Positions 28,597 to 38,246 of a stretch of 64,000 nucleotides of DNA are shown one piece after another. The stretch spans positions 1,890,501 to 1,954,500 of the forward strand of contig NZ_CP060494.1 in assembly GCF_014334115.1 (NCBI RefSeq), given 5' to 3'. The notes under the pieces are model-generated. The model did no database searches. It had not been told where the DNA came from and worked only from the letters and a program-made list of their open reading frames with translations. Made by a program: the position numbers and the translations under genes. The DNA comes from Sphingosinithalassobacter sp. CS137 (GTDB taxonomy: Bacteria > Pseudomonadota > Alphaproteobacteria > Sphingomonadales > Sphingomonadaceae). Numbering within the stretch: position 1 is the stretch's first letter; every line of letters starts with the position of its first letter.

Positions 28597-30815
28597 GCGA
28601 TCGTCGGGATCGGCGGCGGAGTGCGCGCGGGCTCGCGCTGGCGGTCGCGCGGATCGCCAATGCCGGCGGAAGGGCCACCCCCTGCAGGCGGCGGCGCGCG
28701 ATCGGAAGGCGGCGTGAGCGAGGGTTGCCGGGCTTGCGGTTGAGGCTGGGGCGGTAGCGGCTGCTGCTGGGCAGGCACCTCATCCTGAGGCGTGCGGCCA
28801 AGTACCCGGTCCATCCAGTCCTGGTCGAGCCGGCCTTCGCCTTCCGCCGGATCGGCAGGCATATCGCCCTCGGGAAGCGGCGCGCCCGAATCGATCGGAT
28901 TGCCATATTCATCGACGAAGAGGCCGTTGTCCGGCCCTTCATAATAGGCGTCGGCTTCAGGCTCGAGCTGCCACTCGGGAAGTGTCACTTCGGTCGCGAA
29001 TTCTTCAACCGGTCGGCCGGCAACCGCGGGTCGCATGAAGGCGGCGAATGCCCGGGCGGGAGCAGTGCCGCCGCCCAGACCCGGTACGGCGCGCGCATCG
29101 TCGCGCCCCATCCAGACGCCCGTGGTGAGGCCGCTCGAAAAGCCAAGGAACCAGCCATCCTTGTTGGCCGTGGTGGTGCCGGTTTTTCCGGCGACCGGCC
29201 GGCCGATCTGCGCCGCGCGTCCCGTGCCGGTATTCACCGCCGTCTGCAGAAGGTCGATCATCTGCGCGGCAACATAAGGCGCCACCAGCACGCGCGATCG
29301 ATCGACCTGATGAGTATAGATCGTCTCGCCGTTCGCAGTGACTCGCGTGATGCCGTAGGGCGTGACCGCGACTCCGTTCTGGCTGACAGCCGCGAAGGCG
29401 CGAGTCATGTCGATCAGCCGCACGTTGGATGTGCCGAGCACCATCGCCGGCTGCGTGTTGATCTCAGTCGTTACGCCGAAGCGGCGCGCCATGTCGGCAA
29501 CGGTCCCGAAGCCGACTTCGGCACCAAGCTTGGCGGCGACCGTGTTGACCGAATAGGCGAACGCCGTGCGCAGCGACATCTCGCCCGAGAAGCGGCCGGA
29601 ACTGTTGCGCGGCTGCCATCCGTTGATGTCGATCCGCTCGTCGGTGACCAGATCGTCAGGGCGGTAGCCCGCCTCCAGCGCCGCGAGATAGACAAACAGC
29701 TTGAAGGCCGATCCCGGCTGGCGCTCGGCCTGGGTCGCCCGATTGTAGATCGACGAGACATAATCCTTGCCGCCCACCATCGCGCGCACCGCGCCGTCGC
29801 GGTCCAGCGAGACGAGCGCACCCTGCACCCCTGTCGGCGCATTGTCGCGGATCGCCGCGTCGGCTGCGCGCTGCATCGCGGGGTCGAGCGTGGTCCAAAC
29901 TTCCAGTGGCGCTTCGGTTTCGTCGATCAGCACTTCCAGCTGCGGCAGCGCCCAATCGGTGAAGTAGCGCACGCTGTTCTGGCGCGGCTCCGGCGCCAAT
30001 TCGACCTCCTCGGGATCCGTGGCGGCGGCCTGCGCCGGAGTGATCGTGCCGGTCTCGACCATCAGGCGCAGCACCGTGCTGGCGCGGTCCACCGCCGCCT
30101 GAGCGTCGGCAGTGGGCGAATAGCGCGAAGGTGCCTTCACCAGCCCGGCGATGACTGCGGCCTCGGCCAGCGAGAGCTCGGTCGCGTCATGCCCGAAGAA
30201 GCGGCGGCTGGCGGCGTCGATGCCGTAGGCGCCGCCGCCGAAATACACCTTGTTCAGATAAAGCTCGAGGATCTGGTCCTTGCTGAACTTGCGCTCCATC
30301 GCCAGCGCGAGCACCATCTCGCGCAGCTTGCGGCCGACATCATATTTGTTCGACAGGAAGATCGTACGCGCCACCTGCTGGGTGATGGTCGATGCGCCCT
30401 GAAGGCGACGCCCCGTGTTGCGGTTGTCGATCGCGAACTTGGCGATTCGCGCCAGCGCGACCGGATCGACGCCGGGATGCGAATAATATCGCCGGTCCTC
30501 GACCGCGACCATCGCATCGCGCATCACTTCGGGGATATCGTCGTGCTCGATCCACTCCCCATAGCTGGGCCCGAGGGAGACCAGGACCGACCCGTCCGAG
30601 GCGCGAACGCGGATCATCTGCCCGTTCGGAGACGATTTCAGCTCATGAAAGCTCGGCAGCGACGCGCGCGTCGAATAGACGGCGATCAGCAGCGCCACCG
30701 CGCCCAGCAGCGCCAGTGCCGCGCCGACACCGATGGCCCACAGGAAAATGCGCTTCCAGGGCAGGCCCAGGAACGAATGCCAGGCATGACTGGCCTGTTG
30801 CGAAAAACTGCTCAC
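28587..30815 (-). CDS. Class A penicillin-binding protein 1A
   Basis: A 742-aa bifunctional peptidoglycan synthase anchored in the inner membrane by one helix (about residues 22-46). The GT51 glycosyltransferase domain has MVAVEDRRYYSHPGVDPVAL, QGASTITQQVARTIFL and RKLREMVLALAMERK. The transpeptidase domain has SxxK in PGSAFKLF (Ser about 370), SVN in AYSVNTVAAK and KTG in VAGKTGTT (about 540). The C-terminus is a Pro/Gln-rich tail (QQPLPPQPQPQAR), probably disordered. Confidence 0.96.
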   Translation of the reverse strand: MSSFSQQASHAWHSFLGLPWKRIFLWAIGVGAALALLGAVALLIAVYSTRASLPSFHELKSSPNGQMIRVRASDGSVLVSLGPSYGEWIEHDDIPEVMRDAMVAVEDRRYYSHPGVDPVALARIAKFAIDNRNTGRRLQGASTITQQVARTIFLSNKYDVGRKLREMVLALAMERKFSKDQILELYLNKVYFGGGAYGIDAASRRFFGHDATELSLAEAAVIAGLVKAPSRYSPTADAQAAVDRASTVLRLMVETGTITPAQAAATDPEEVELAPEPRQNSVRYFTDWALPQLEVLIDETEAPLEVWTTLDPAMQRAADAAIRDNAPTGVQGALVSLDRDGAVRAMVGGKDYVSSIYNRATQAERQPGSAFKLFVYLAALEAGYRPDDLVTDERIDINGWQPRNSSGRFSGEMSLRTAFAYSVNTVAAKLGAEVGFGTVADMARRFGVTTEINTQPAMVLGTSNVRLIDMTRAFAAVSQNGVAVTPYGITRVTANGETIYTHQVDRSRVLVAPYVAAQMIDLLQTAVNTGTGRAAQIGRPVAGKTGTTTANKDGWFLGFSSGLTTGVWMGRDDARAVPGLGGGTAPARAFAAFMRPAVAGRPVEEFATEVTLPEWQLEPEADAYYEGPDNGLFVDEYGNPIDSGAPLPEGDMPADPAEGEGRLDQDWMDRVLGRTPQDEVPAQQQPLPPQPQPQARQPSLTPPSDRAPPPAGGGPSAGIGDPRDRQREPARTPPPIPTIAQE

Positions 30816-30845
30816 GCCTTGACCGGCTCTTCCCGCTCTTTCCGC

Positions 30846-31283
30846 CTAGGAGACGGCGGATTGGCTGCCGCTAGCAGCACTGTCGTTGCCTGAGCGTGAA
30901 CGGAAGTCGAGCGCAACCGAATTCATGCAGTAGCGCATCCCCGTCGGCGGCGGGCCATCCGGAAAGACATGGCCGAGATGGCCATCGCAGCGGGCGCAGC
31001 GCACTTCGGTGCGGACCATGCCGTGCGTCACGTCGCGATGCTCGTCGACCGCGTCTGGCGTCACGGGTTGCGTGAAGCTGGGCCAGCCCGATCCCGAATC
31101 ATATTTGTCGGCGCTGTCGAACAGCGGATTGGCGCAGCCGGCGCAGCGATAGACTCCATCGGCCTTGTTGTCGTTGTAGCGGCCCGAAAAGGGCACCTCG
31201 GTTCCGGCCTGACGCAGGACGTGAAACTGGTCCGGGCTCAGCTTCCTGCGCCATTCGGATTCGGAAAGATTGATCTGTTCCAT
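30846..31283 (-). CDS. msrB: Methionine-R-sulfoxide reductase B
   Basis: A 145-aa repair enzyme that reduces methionine-R-sulfoxide in proteins. Zinc cysteines are 47/50 (CAGC) and 96/99 (CARC); the catalytic residue is Cys119 in [11 protein letters not shown]. No signal peptide is present, so it is cytosolic, in contrast to the exported MsrA at 38653. The start at 31283 ([15 protein letters not shown]) fits the family; an in-frame ATG 8 codons earlier adds unrelated residues. Confidence 0.96.
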   Translation of the reverse strand: MEQINLSESEWRRKLSPDQFHVLRQAGTEVPFSGRYNDNKADGVYRCAGCANPLFDSADKYDSGSGWPSFTQPVTPDAVDEHRDVTHGMVRTEVRCARCDGHLGHVFPDGPPPTGMRYCMNSVALDFRSRSGNDSAASGSQSAVS

Positions 31284-31397
31284 GCCCCTGATGTGTGCGC
31301 GCAGCACACGCGCGTCAATCGCACAGCGCGCGATTCGCGACGAGCCGGGCGGGCCGGGTGCTTGCGCCGCCCGCCAATGCGCCTAAGCGCTGGTTCG

Positions 31398-32756
31398 ATG
31401 GGAGAAACTCCGCACTCGCCAGTCGTTTCCGCTCCGCCCGTGGGGGGCGGACGATTCGACCGGCTGTTCCTGCTCCTGTTCGTCGTGATGCTGGCCAACG
31501 CGGCCGGGAACACGGCGATGCAATCGGTTCTGCCCGCGCTCGGTCGCTCGCTCGGCGTGGCCGACAGTATCGTCGCCGCCGCATTCTCGGTCTCGGCGCT
31601 GCTCTGGGTGATCGCCGCGCCCTATTGGGCGAACCGCTCGGATCGGCACGGCCGGCGGCAGATGGTGTTGGTAGGCGTCGCCGGCTACACGATCTCGCTG
31701 TTTCTGTGCGGTGTCTTCCTCGCGGCCGGGATCAACGGTTGGCTGGCGCCGGTCGCGACCTTCATCGCCTTCGTCGGTGGGCGGCTGATCTACGGCAGCC
31801 TCGGGTCGGCCGCACCCCCGGCGGTGCAGGCGCTGGTCGCCGGGCGCACCTCGCGCGCCGAACGCACCAAGGCGCTCTCGCTGCTTGCCTCCGCGTTCGG
31901 GCTCGGCACGATTCTCGGGCCTGCGATCGCGCCGTACCTTGTACTCGGCAGCCTCTGGCGGGGCGGACCGGAGATCGGCCTGGCCGGCCCGGCGCTGTTG
32001 TTCAGCTTGGCGGGCGTCGTGCTCTGGATCGCCGTCGCGCGCCTGCTTCCGCGCGACGAAGCCGAGGAATCGCATGGTGCGGCGGTGAGCTATCCGACGA
32101 TCGGCGGGCAGACCTCGGGCGCTAGCGTGACCGCGGCGGCCGCCGAGCGCGCACCCCCTGTCGGCTTCTTCGACCCGCGCGTGCGCGCCTGGATCATCGT
32201 CGGCCTGGTCGTCGGGCATGCACAGGCGATGAGCGCGCAGGTGATCGGCTTTCTGGTGATCGACCGTCTTGGCGTCAGCCCGCTGGAGGCGCTGCAGCCG
32301 ACCGGACTGGTGCTGATGATCGGCGCCGGATCGGCGCTTCTCGCGCAATGGGGCCTCATTCCGCTGTTCGATCTGAAGCCGCGCGGGCTGGTCCTGATCG
32401 GTGCCGCAGTCGCAGCCGTCGGGTGCGCCGCGACGGGCTTGGCGAGCAGCCACTATGGCATCGCACTAGGCTATGCGCTGGCGTCGCTCGGCTTCGGATT
32501 CGCACGGCCCGGATTTACCGCCGGCTCGTCGCTGGCGGTGGGCCCCGAGGTGCAGGGCTCGATCGCCGGCAAGGTGACGTCGGTCAACGGCGCGGCCTAT
32601 GTGCTGGGTCCGTCGATCGGCGTGGGGCTCTACCAACTGTGGCGGCCGCTGCCGTATCTCGCGGCAGCGGCCGGGCTGGTGCTGCTCCTGGCCTATGTCT
32701 GGTTCAGTCTTCGTGCTTCGTTGCGTCCCGCGCCTGAAGCATCCCCGGAGCAATGA
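31398..32756 (+). CDS. MFS transporter, TetA-like
   Basis: A 452-aa inner-membrane transporter with 12 predicted helices and a central loop near residues 215-260 (rich in Ala/Glu). The MFS loop 2-3 motif is ANRSDRHGRRQM; LASAFGLGTILGPAIAPYL is the antiporter-type motif C. This points to proton-driven efflux, substrate unknown. GGxFDRLFLLLFVVMLAN marks the first helix. Its last 53 bp overlap the convergent CDC48 gene. Confidence 0.88.
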   Translation: MGETPHSPVVSAPPVGGGRFDRLFLLLFVVMLANAAGNTAMQSVLPALGRSLGVADSIVAAAFSVSALLWVIAAPYWANRSDRHGRRQMVLVGVAGYTISLFLCGVFLAAGINGWLAPVATFIAFVGGRLIYGSLGSAAPPAVQALVAGRTSRAERTKALSLLASAFGLGTILGPAIAPYLVLGSLWRGGPEIGLAGPALLFSLAGVVLWIAVARLLPRDEAEESHGAAVSYPTIGGQTSGASVTAAAAERAPPVGFFDPRVRAWIIVGLVVGHAQAMSAQVIGFLVIDRLGVSPLEALQPTGLVLMIGAGSALLAQWGLIPLFDLKPRGLVLIGAAVAAVGCAATGLASSHYGIALGYALASLGFGFARPGFTAGSSLAVGPEVQGSIAGKVTSVNGAAYVLGPSIGVGLYQLWRPLPYLAAAAGLVLLLAYVWFSLRASLRPAPEASPEQ

Positions 32757-35001
32757 AGCCGATCGGCTGGATCGCCATCGCATCCTGCTTCAGCTTCGCC
32801 TTCATCTGCTGATAGTCCCGCTCCATCTCCGGGGTGACGCTGGCACGCGCATCCTGCAGTGCCTCCTCGAAATGCTCCATCGCCACTTCGCTCGTCGCGA
32901 GCGAGCGGCGCAGCGCGACGAGTCCCGCGCGACGGACCAGATCCTCCAGGTCGGCGCCGGTGAACCGATCGGTGCGTGCGGCAAGCGCGTCGAGATCGAC
33001 GTCCGCGGCGAGCGGCATCCGCTCGGTCTGGATCTTCAGGATGCGGCGACGGCCTTCCTCGCCGGGAACCCCGACATAGATCAGCTCGTCGAAGCGACCG
33101 GGGCGGAGTAGTGCGGGATCGACCAGATTGGGCCGGTTGGTTGCGCCGATCACGATCACCGATTGCAGCTCCTCGAGCCCGTCCATCTCGGCGAGGATCG
33201 TGTTCACCACCCGCTCGGTCGCCTGCGGCTCACCCAGTCCGCCGCCCCGCGCGGGGACAAGCGAATCGAGTTCGTCGATGAAGATGACGCAGGGCGCCAC
33301 TTGCCGCGCGCGGGCGAAGAGCCGCGCGATCTGCTGCTCGCTCTCGCCATACCATTTGGAGAGCAGGTCGCTCGATTTGGTGGCAATGAAATTCGCCTCC
33401 GCCTCGCGCGCGACTGCCTTGGCGAGCAGCGTCTTGCCGGTTCCGGGCGGGCCATAGAGCAGGAACCCCTTGGCCGGACGTATCCCCAGGCGCCGGAAGG
33501 CATCGGGATCCTTGAGCGGCAGTTCCACGCCCTCCTTGAGCCGCATCTGCGCGTCATCGAGCCCGCCGACATCCTCCCAGCGAACCTGCGGTGCCTGGAC
33601 CATCACTTCGCGCATCGCCGAGGGTTGGATGCGCTTGAGCGCCTCGAGAAAATCGTCGCGGCGCACCGAAAGCGAATCGAGCACTTCGGCGGGAATCGTT
33701 CCTTCGGCTAGATTGAGCCTGGGCATGATGCGGCGCACCGCGTCGATCGCCGCCTCGCGTGTGAGCGCGGCGAGATCGGCACCGACAAAGCCATAGGTGG
33801 TGCGCGCCAGTTCGTTGAGGTCGACGTCCTCGTCGAGCGGCATCCCGCGGGTGTGGATGCCCAGGATCTCGCGGCGGCCGCGCTCGTCGGGAACGCCGAC
33901 GACGATCTCGCGATCGAACCGGCCCGGACGGCGCAGCGCCTCGTCGATCGCCTCCGGACGATTCGTGGCGGCGATGATCACGACGTTCGCGCGCGCCTCC
34001 AGCCCGTCCATCAGCGTCAGCAATTGCGCCACGAGTCGCTTCTCGGCCTCGCCCGAGACGCGATCGCGCTTGGGCGCGATCGAATCGATCTCGTCGATGA
34101 ACACGATCGAGGGTGCCGACTTGTTCGCCTCCTCGAATACCTCGCGTAGCCGCTTTTCGGATTCGCCATAGGCCGAACCCATGATTTCGGGGCCGTTGAT
34201 CAGCAGGAAATTCGCGTCGCTCTCGTTCGCCACGGCGCGCGCGAGTCGAGTCTTGCCGGTGCCCGGCGGCCCGTGGAGCAGCACGCCCTTCGGCGGATCG
34301 ACGCCAAGCCGCTGGAACAGCTCGGGATAGCGCAGCGGCAGCTCGACCATCTCGCGCAGTTGATCGATCGTGTCGGACATGCCGCCGAGATCGTCATAGG
34401 TGACGTCGGCGCGACGGCTTTCTTTCGGCTCTTCATAATCGGTGCGCAGCTCGATCTCGGTCTCCGCATCGATGTGAACGATGCCGCGCGGCGTGGTCGA
34501 CAGTACGTTGAGCCGGATTTCCTGAAGCGCATAGGCAGGCGCACGCAGAAACTGCGCGACGTTCGGCGGAATGTCCGCCACGCGCTGCTGGCCCACCGTG
34601 GCGACGGTGTCGCCCTGGCACAGCGGCCGGCCGAGAAACGTGCGCTGGAGAGCGTTGGCCGAGCCGTGGAGCCGCAGATTGGCCTGCGCCGGCGCGAAGA
34701 CGACGCGCGCCGCCGGCTTCGATTCTGCCTTCCGGATTTCGACCAGATCGCCGGCACCCGCGCCAGCATTGGCGCGCTGAAGCCCGTCGATCCGGAGAAT
34801 TTCCAGCCCTTCGTCTTCGGCATAGGGCAATACCGCGCGCGCGGGCGTCGCACGCTTTCCCTCGATCTCCACGACATCGCCTTCCTGAAGGCCCAGCGCA
34901 GCCATCATGCTGCGCGGCAGACGCGCGAGACCGCGGCCGCTATCCTCGGGACGCGAGTTGGCGACCTGCAGCTTGTGTACGGGCGGTTCGTCGTCGGCCA
35001 T
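32704..35001 (-). CDS. CDC48/VAT-type AAA+ ATPase
   Basis: A 765-aa tandem AAA+ unfoldase. An N-terminal double-psi barrel ([20 protein letters not shown], with GDVVEIEG) binds substrate; two ATPase domains follow, with Walker A GPPGTGKT at 244-251 and again near 515, Walker B IVFIDEID and VIFIDELD, and ATNRP sensor motifs in both. It is built like archaeal VAT and eukaryotic p97 rather than like Clp or FtsH. The ATG at 35001 has AAGGAG upstream. It is monocistronic; its substrates in bacteria are not known. Confidence 0.93.
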   Translation of the reverse strand: MADDEPPVHKLQVANSRPEDSGRGLARLPRSMMAALGLQEGDVVEIEGKRATPARAVLPYAEDEGLEILRIDGLQRANAGAGAGDLVEIRKAESKPAARVVFAPAQANLRLHGSANALQRTFLGRPLCQGDTVATVGQQRVADIPPNVAQFLRAPAYALQEIRLNVLSTTPRGIVHIDAETEIELRTDYEEPKESRRADVTYDDLGGMSDTIDQLREMVELPLRYPELFQRLGVDPPKGVLLHGPPGTGKTRLARAVANESDANFLLINGPEIMGSAYGESEKRLREVFEEANKSAPSIVFIDEIDSIAPKRDRVSGEAEKRLVAQLLTLMDGLEARANVVIIAATNRPEAIDEALRRPGRFDREIVVGVPDERGRREILGIHTRGMPLDEDVDLNELARTTYGFVGADLAALTREAAIDAVRRIMPRLNLAEGTIPAEVLDSLSVRRDDFLEALKRIQPSAMREVMVQAPQVRWEDVGGLDDAQMRLKEGVELPLKDPDAFRRLGIRPAKGFLLYGPPGTGKTLLAKAVAREAEANFIATKSSDLLSKWYGESEQQIARLFARARQVAPCVIFIDELDSLVPARGGGLGEPQATERVVNTILAEMDGLEELQSVIVIGATNRPNLVDPALLRPGRFDELIYVGVPGEEGRRRILKIQTERMPLAADVDLDALAARTDRFTGADLEDLVRRAGLVALRRSLATSEVAMEHFEEALQDARASVTPEMERDYQQMKAKLKQDAMAIQPIGFIAPGMLQARDATKHED

Positions 35002-35074
35002 GTCCACTCCTTGTCGGCTGGCAAGCGCGTAACATAGGAGTGGGGTTCCGCTCCCGCGAGGGCGGGGCGGTGGC

Positions 35075-35104
35075 AAAAAAAATGGCCGGTCCAACGGACC
35101 GGCC
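35075..35104 (-). terminator. Orphan rho-independent terminator reading on the minus strand
   Basis: A perfect 9-bp stem GGCCGGTCC/GGACCGGCC (35084-35092 with 35096-35104) with a 3-nt loop. On the minus strand it is followed by a run of eight T (35075-35082). No annotated minus-strand gene ends here; the nearest would be a tiny ORF at 35114-35164. It sits between the LysR and CDC48 starts. Confidence 0.85.
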
Positions 35105-35113
35105 TTGAAAGGT

Positions 35114-35164
35114 TTAGGAGAGGATGCCTGAAAGGCTTGCCGTATGTGCGGTGCGGAAGATCAT
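35114..35164 (-). CDS. Possible 16-residue ORF just before an orphan terminator
   Basis: ATG at 35164 opens MIFRTAHTASLSGILS and a TAA stop at 35114, 9 bp before the terminator hairpin. No Shine-Dalgarno sequence is obvious, so this may be a chance ORF inside a small RNA. The frame can be extended upstream to 70 codons, overlapping the LysR start antisense. It is listed because a terminator needs a transcript. Confidence 0.3.
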   Translation of the reverse strand: MIFRTAHTASLSGILS

Positions 35165-35192
35165 TGTGCAAGTGCGAAAGGAAACGGCTAAA

Positions 35193-35207
35193 TTGCAACT
35201 GATGCAA
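35193..35207. promoter_or_regulatory. LysR-type operator dyad
   Basis: TTGCA-ACTGA-TGCAA is a perfect 5-bp dyad that contains the T-N11-A signature of LysR-family binding sites (T at 35194, A at 35206). It is about 100 bp upstream of the LysR start and about 30 bp upstream of the minus-strand ORF at 35164, so it is placed to control the LysR gene itself and a divergent transcript. Confidence 0.5.
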
Positions 35208-35307
35208 CTGCGCCGAGGTGGGGCGAGTCTCGCTGCGCCGCGTAATGCGCGCGCGGATTGCAATATTTCTTCTCGCAAAAGCATCTGACGCAGCGCACAA
35301 GAAGCGG

Positions 35308-36198
35308 ATGCGACGGCTTCCACCACTCACGGCCATCGAGGCATTCGTGCAGGTCGCTCGCCTCGGCTCGGTCAAGGCGGCCGCCGAGGAGCTTGCGCTT
35401 TCCTCCCCTGCGCTCAGTCGGCGCGTGCAGTCGCTCGAACGCTTCATCGGCAAACCGCTCTTCGAGCGGCGGCACCAGGCCCTGAAACTCAATACCGACG
35501 GCGAGCGGCTGTTGGCGCTCGTCGCGCCAGCGCTCGACTCGATGGCGGATGCGGTCGAGATGATGACAAGTGGCACCGAGTTGCTGCGGCTGCGGCTTGG
35601 CGTGCTGCCGCTGTTCGCGACGCAGCGACTGATGCCCCGACTGCCCGAGCTCAAGCGGCGCCATCCGGAGCTGCATCTCGACGTCGATACTGCCGGCCAC
35701 GGCGTGGCGCGGCTGGGCGACGGGCTGGACGCAGCGATCGTCATCGCGCGCGAAATCGATCCGGGCCTCTATGCGCGGCGCCTTGACCGCAATCGCGTGC
35801 ACGTGATTGGCGCCCGCACGCTGGTCGAAGGCGCCGATCCGGTGACCGACCCGCGGCAGATCTCCCGCCTGACTGCGCTCGTCCATCGCGACATGCCCGA
35901 AACCTTCACCGCCTGGCGCGCGGCAGCGGGCCTGCCGGATCTCGAGCCGGCGGCAGTCGATTTCTTCGATTCGGGCACCCTGATGCTGGAGGCTGCCGCG
36001 CAGGGCCTTGGCGTGGCCTTCATGCTCGAATCGCATTTCGAATCGGCGCGTGACGAGCGGCTGGTGCGATTGTTCGATCTGACCGTGGAGAGCCAGTACA
36101 GCTATTGGTTCGTCTGCCGGCCGCGCGCACTGACGACGCGGCCGGTACGGCTGTTTCACGATTGGCTGATCGAAGCGCTGGGCTGCGTCGAGCACTAG
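35308..36198 (+). CDS. LysR family transcriptional regulator (GcvA-like)
   Basis: A 296-aa regulator. The N-terminal winged helix-turn-helix is MRRLPPLTAIEAFVQVARLG with SVKAAAEELALSSPALSRRV; the substrate-binding domain follows, with LRLRLGVLPLFATQRLMPRL. The start RRLPPLTAIEAF is like GcvA/AmpR-type regulators. The ATG at 35308 is preferred to earlier starts, which add residues outside the family. The divergent neighbour may be its target, but a terminator lies between its operator and CDC48. Confidence 0.9.
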   Translation: MRRLPPLTAIEAFVQVARLGSVKAAAEELALSSPALSRRVQSLERFIGKPLFERRHQALKLNTDGERLLALVAPALDSMADAVEMMTSGTELLRLRLGVLPLFATQRLMPRLPELKRRHPELHLDVDTAGHGVARLGDGLDAAIVIAREIDPGLYARRLDRNRVHVIGARTLVEGADPVTDPRQISRLTALVHRDMPETFTAWRAAAGLPDLEPAAVDFFDSGTLMLEAAAQGLGVAFMLESHFESARDERLVRLFDLTVESQYSYWFVCRPRALTTRPVRLFHDWLIEALGCVEH

Positions 36199-36219
36199 CG
36201 ACGGCGCTGCCCGCTCTGA

Positions 36220-36672
36220 TCAGGCAGTGCGCATCTTCACGATCTTGCCGGGATCGCGCGGCGGCTCGCCCTTGGGCAGCGCATCGACATGCTCCATCCC
36301 CTCGGTCACTTCGCCCCAGACGGTGTACTGGCCGTCGAGGAAGGTCGCGTCGTCGAGGCAGATGAAGAACTGGCTGTTGGCGCTGTCCGGATCCATCGTG
36401 CGCGCCATCGAGCAGATGCCGCGGACATGCGGCTCGCGGCTGAACTCCTGCTTCAGGTTGGGCTCGTCCGAACCGCTCATGCCGGTTCCCGTCGGGTCGC
36501 CGCCCTGCGCCATGAAACCGTCGATCACGCGGTGGAACACGGTGCCGTCGTAGAAGCCGCGGTCGGCAAGACCTGCAATCCGCGCGACATGGTTCGGCGC
36601 AAGGTCCGGACGGAGGCGGATGTGGACGTCGCCGCCCTCGAGGGTCATCACCAGTGTCTTCGCGTCGCTCAT
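36220..36672 (-). CDS. Cyclophilin-type peptidylprolyl isomerase
   Basis: A 150-aa cytosolic cyclophilin that speeds cis-trans proline isomerisation. Core motifs are FHRVIDGFMAQGGDPTGTG (catalytic Arg in FHRV), SMARTMDPDSANSQFFICL and GEVTEGMEHVDAL. Three consecutive ATGs occur; the last (36672) is about 7 bp after AGGAG and is chosen. It has no signal peptide, so it resembles PpiB. Convergent with the LysR gene. Confidence 0.94.
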   Translation of the reverse strand: MSDAKTLVMTLEGGDVHIRLRPDLAPNHVARIAGLADRGFYDGTVFHRVIDGFMAQGGDPTGTGMSGSDEPNLKQEFSREPHVRGICSMARTMDPDSANSQFFICLDDATFLDGQYTVWGEVTEGMEHVDALPKGEPPRDPGKIVKMRTA

Positions 36673-36818
36673 CATCATGCTCCTGGGAAAGGGTTGGCCC
36701 GCCCCTAGGCGTCCGGCCTGCGACATGCAAATCCCCGCGACACGCGGTGTCAGCGGCCGTTGGCAGGGCGGCGCGCGCCAGCTAGAGCGGCAACGCAGAG
36801 GTGGCGAGGAGGCCGGAT

Positions 36819-38222
36819 ATGAGCGAAACCGAATTGCCTCCCGAACCCGCTCTCGACGCAGGCGAGCTCGATGCCGACGACCGGCTGAAGCCCGAATTCG
36901 TACGGTCAGTGCTCGACGCCGTCGAAGAGGGGGACACCGAAGCGGCGAAGGCGCGCGTCGAGCCGCTCCATCCGGCGGACATCGCTGATCTGATCGAGCT
37001 GACGCCCGCCGATCTCCGGCCCGCGCTCGCCGCCGCATTGTCCGATCGGCTCGACGGCGACGTTCTTGCGGAAATGAACGATTGGGTGCGCGAGGAGCTG
37101 CTCGCCGCGCTCGAGCCGCATCAGGTCGCCGATCTTGCCGCCGAACTCGATACCGACGATGCCGTCGCGATCATCGAGACGCTGGAGGAGGAGGATCAGC
37201 GAGCGGTGCTGCGGGCGCTCGATCCCGACGATCGCGCCGCCATCGAGGAGGCACTGAGCTATCCCGAGGAGTCCGCCGGCCGGTTGATGCAGCGCGAGCT
37301 GATCGCGGTGCCCGAGCATTGGACTGTCGGCGACGTCATTGATTATCTGCGCTCCGACGAAGAGCTGTCGACCGATTTCTGGGAGATCTTCGTCGTCGAT
37401 CCGGCGCATCGGCCGGTCGGAACCTGCCACCTTTCCTGGCTGCTCAGAACCCCGCGCGTCGTCCAGGTGACCGACGTGATGCGGCGCGAGCAGACGCTGA
37501 TTCCGGTCGATATGGATCAGGAGGAAGTGGCGCTGCGCTTCCAGAAATACGCCTTGATCTCGGCGGCGGTGATTGATGCGGGCGGGCGGCTGGTCGGGAT
37601 GATCACGGTGGACGACGTGGTCCACATCATCAGCGAGGAAGCGGGCGAGGACGCCCTGCTGCTCTCCGGCGCGGGCGACGGCGACATCAACGAGCCGGTG
37701 CGGGACAGCTATCGCTCGCGCGTTCGGTGGCTGGTGGCGAATCTGTTCACGGCGCTGGTCGCCTCGTTCATCATCGCCCAGTTCGGCGCGGCGATCGAGC
37801 AGATGGTGGCGCTGGCGGTGCTGATGCCGATCGTTGCCTCGATCGGCGGCAATGCAGGCACCCAGACGATGGCAATCGCGGTGCGCGCGCTCGCGACCAA
37901 CCAGCTGACGCAATCGAACACCTTGCGCACCGTCCGGCGAGAGATCGTCGTGGCCTTGCTCAACGGCGCGACGATCGCGGTCCTGCTGGGGATCGGTGCC
38001 GCGCTGGTCTTCGCGAATCCGCAGCTCGGCGTCGTTATCGCAGCGGCGATGGTGATCAACGTGCTCGTCGCAGGGCTGGCGGGCGTGCTGGTGCCGGTGA
38101 CGCTGGAGCGGCTCGGCCAGGATCCGGCGGTCGCCTCGTCGGTGTTCGTCACGATGGTGACCGATTCGATGGGTTTCTTCGCCTTCTTGGGCCTGGCGGT
38201 AGCGAGCGGGCTTGTCGGCTGA
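36819..38222 (+). CDS. mgtE: Magnesium transporter MgtE
   Basis: A 467-aa Mg2+ channel/transporter. Order: acidic N-terminal superhelical MgtE_N domain (PLHPADIADLIELTPADLRP, with AELDTDDAVAIIETLEEEDQ), two CBS domains from about residue 150 (TDVMRREQTLIPVDMDQEEV, GGRLVGMITVDDVVHII), then five membrane helices forming the pore (MPIVASIGGNAGTQTMAIAV). Cytosolic Mg2+ binding to the N and CBS domains closes the pore. GAGGAGG lies 6 bp before the ATG. No Mg2+ riboswitch was seen in the short upstream region. Confidence 0.95.
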   Translation: MSETELPPEPALDAGELDADDRLKPEFVRSVLDAVEEGDTEAAKARVEPLHPADIADLIELTPADLRPALAAALSDRLDGDVLAEMNDWVREELLAALEPHQVADLAAELDTDDAVAIIETLEEEDQRAVLRALDPDDRAAIEEALSYPEESAGRLMQRELIAVPEHWTVGDVIDYLRSDEELSTDFWEIFVVDPAHRPVGTCHLSWLLRTPRVVQVTDVMRREQTLIPVDMDQEEVALRFQKYALISAAVIDAGGRLVGMITVDDVVHIISEEAGEDALLLSGAGDGDINEPVRDSYRSRVRWLVANLFTALVASFIIAQFGAAIEQMVALAVLMPIVASIGGNAGTQTMAIAVRALATNQLTQSNTLRTVRREIVVALLNGATIAVLLGIGAALVFANPQLGVVIAAAMVINVLVAGLAGVLVPVTLERLGQDPAVASSVFVTMVTDSMGFFAFLGLAVASGLVG

Positions 38223-38246
38223 GGCGCGTGCGCCCAGATCGGAGGC

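Noticed and set aside
36673..36818. Magnesium riboswitch before mgtE
   Set aside because: The 146-bp gap also carries the divergent cyclophilin start and shows no extended conserved stem structure by eye.
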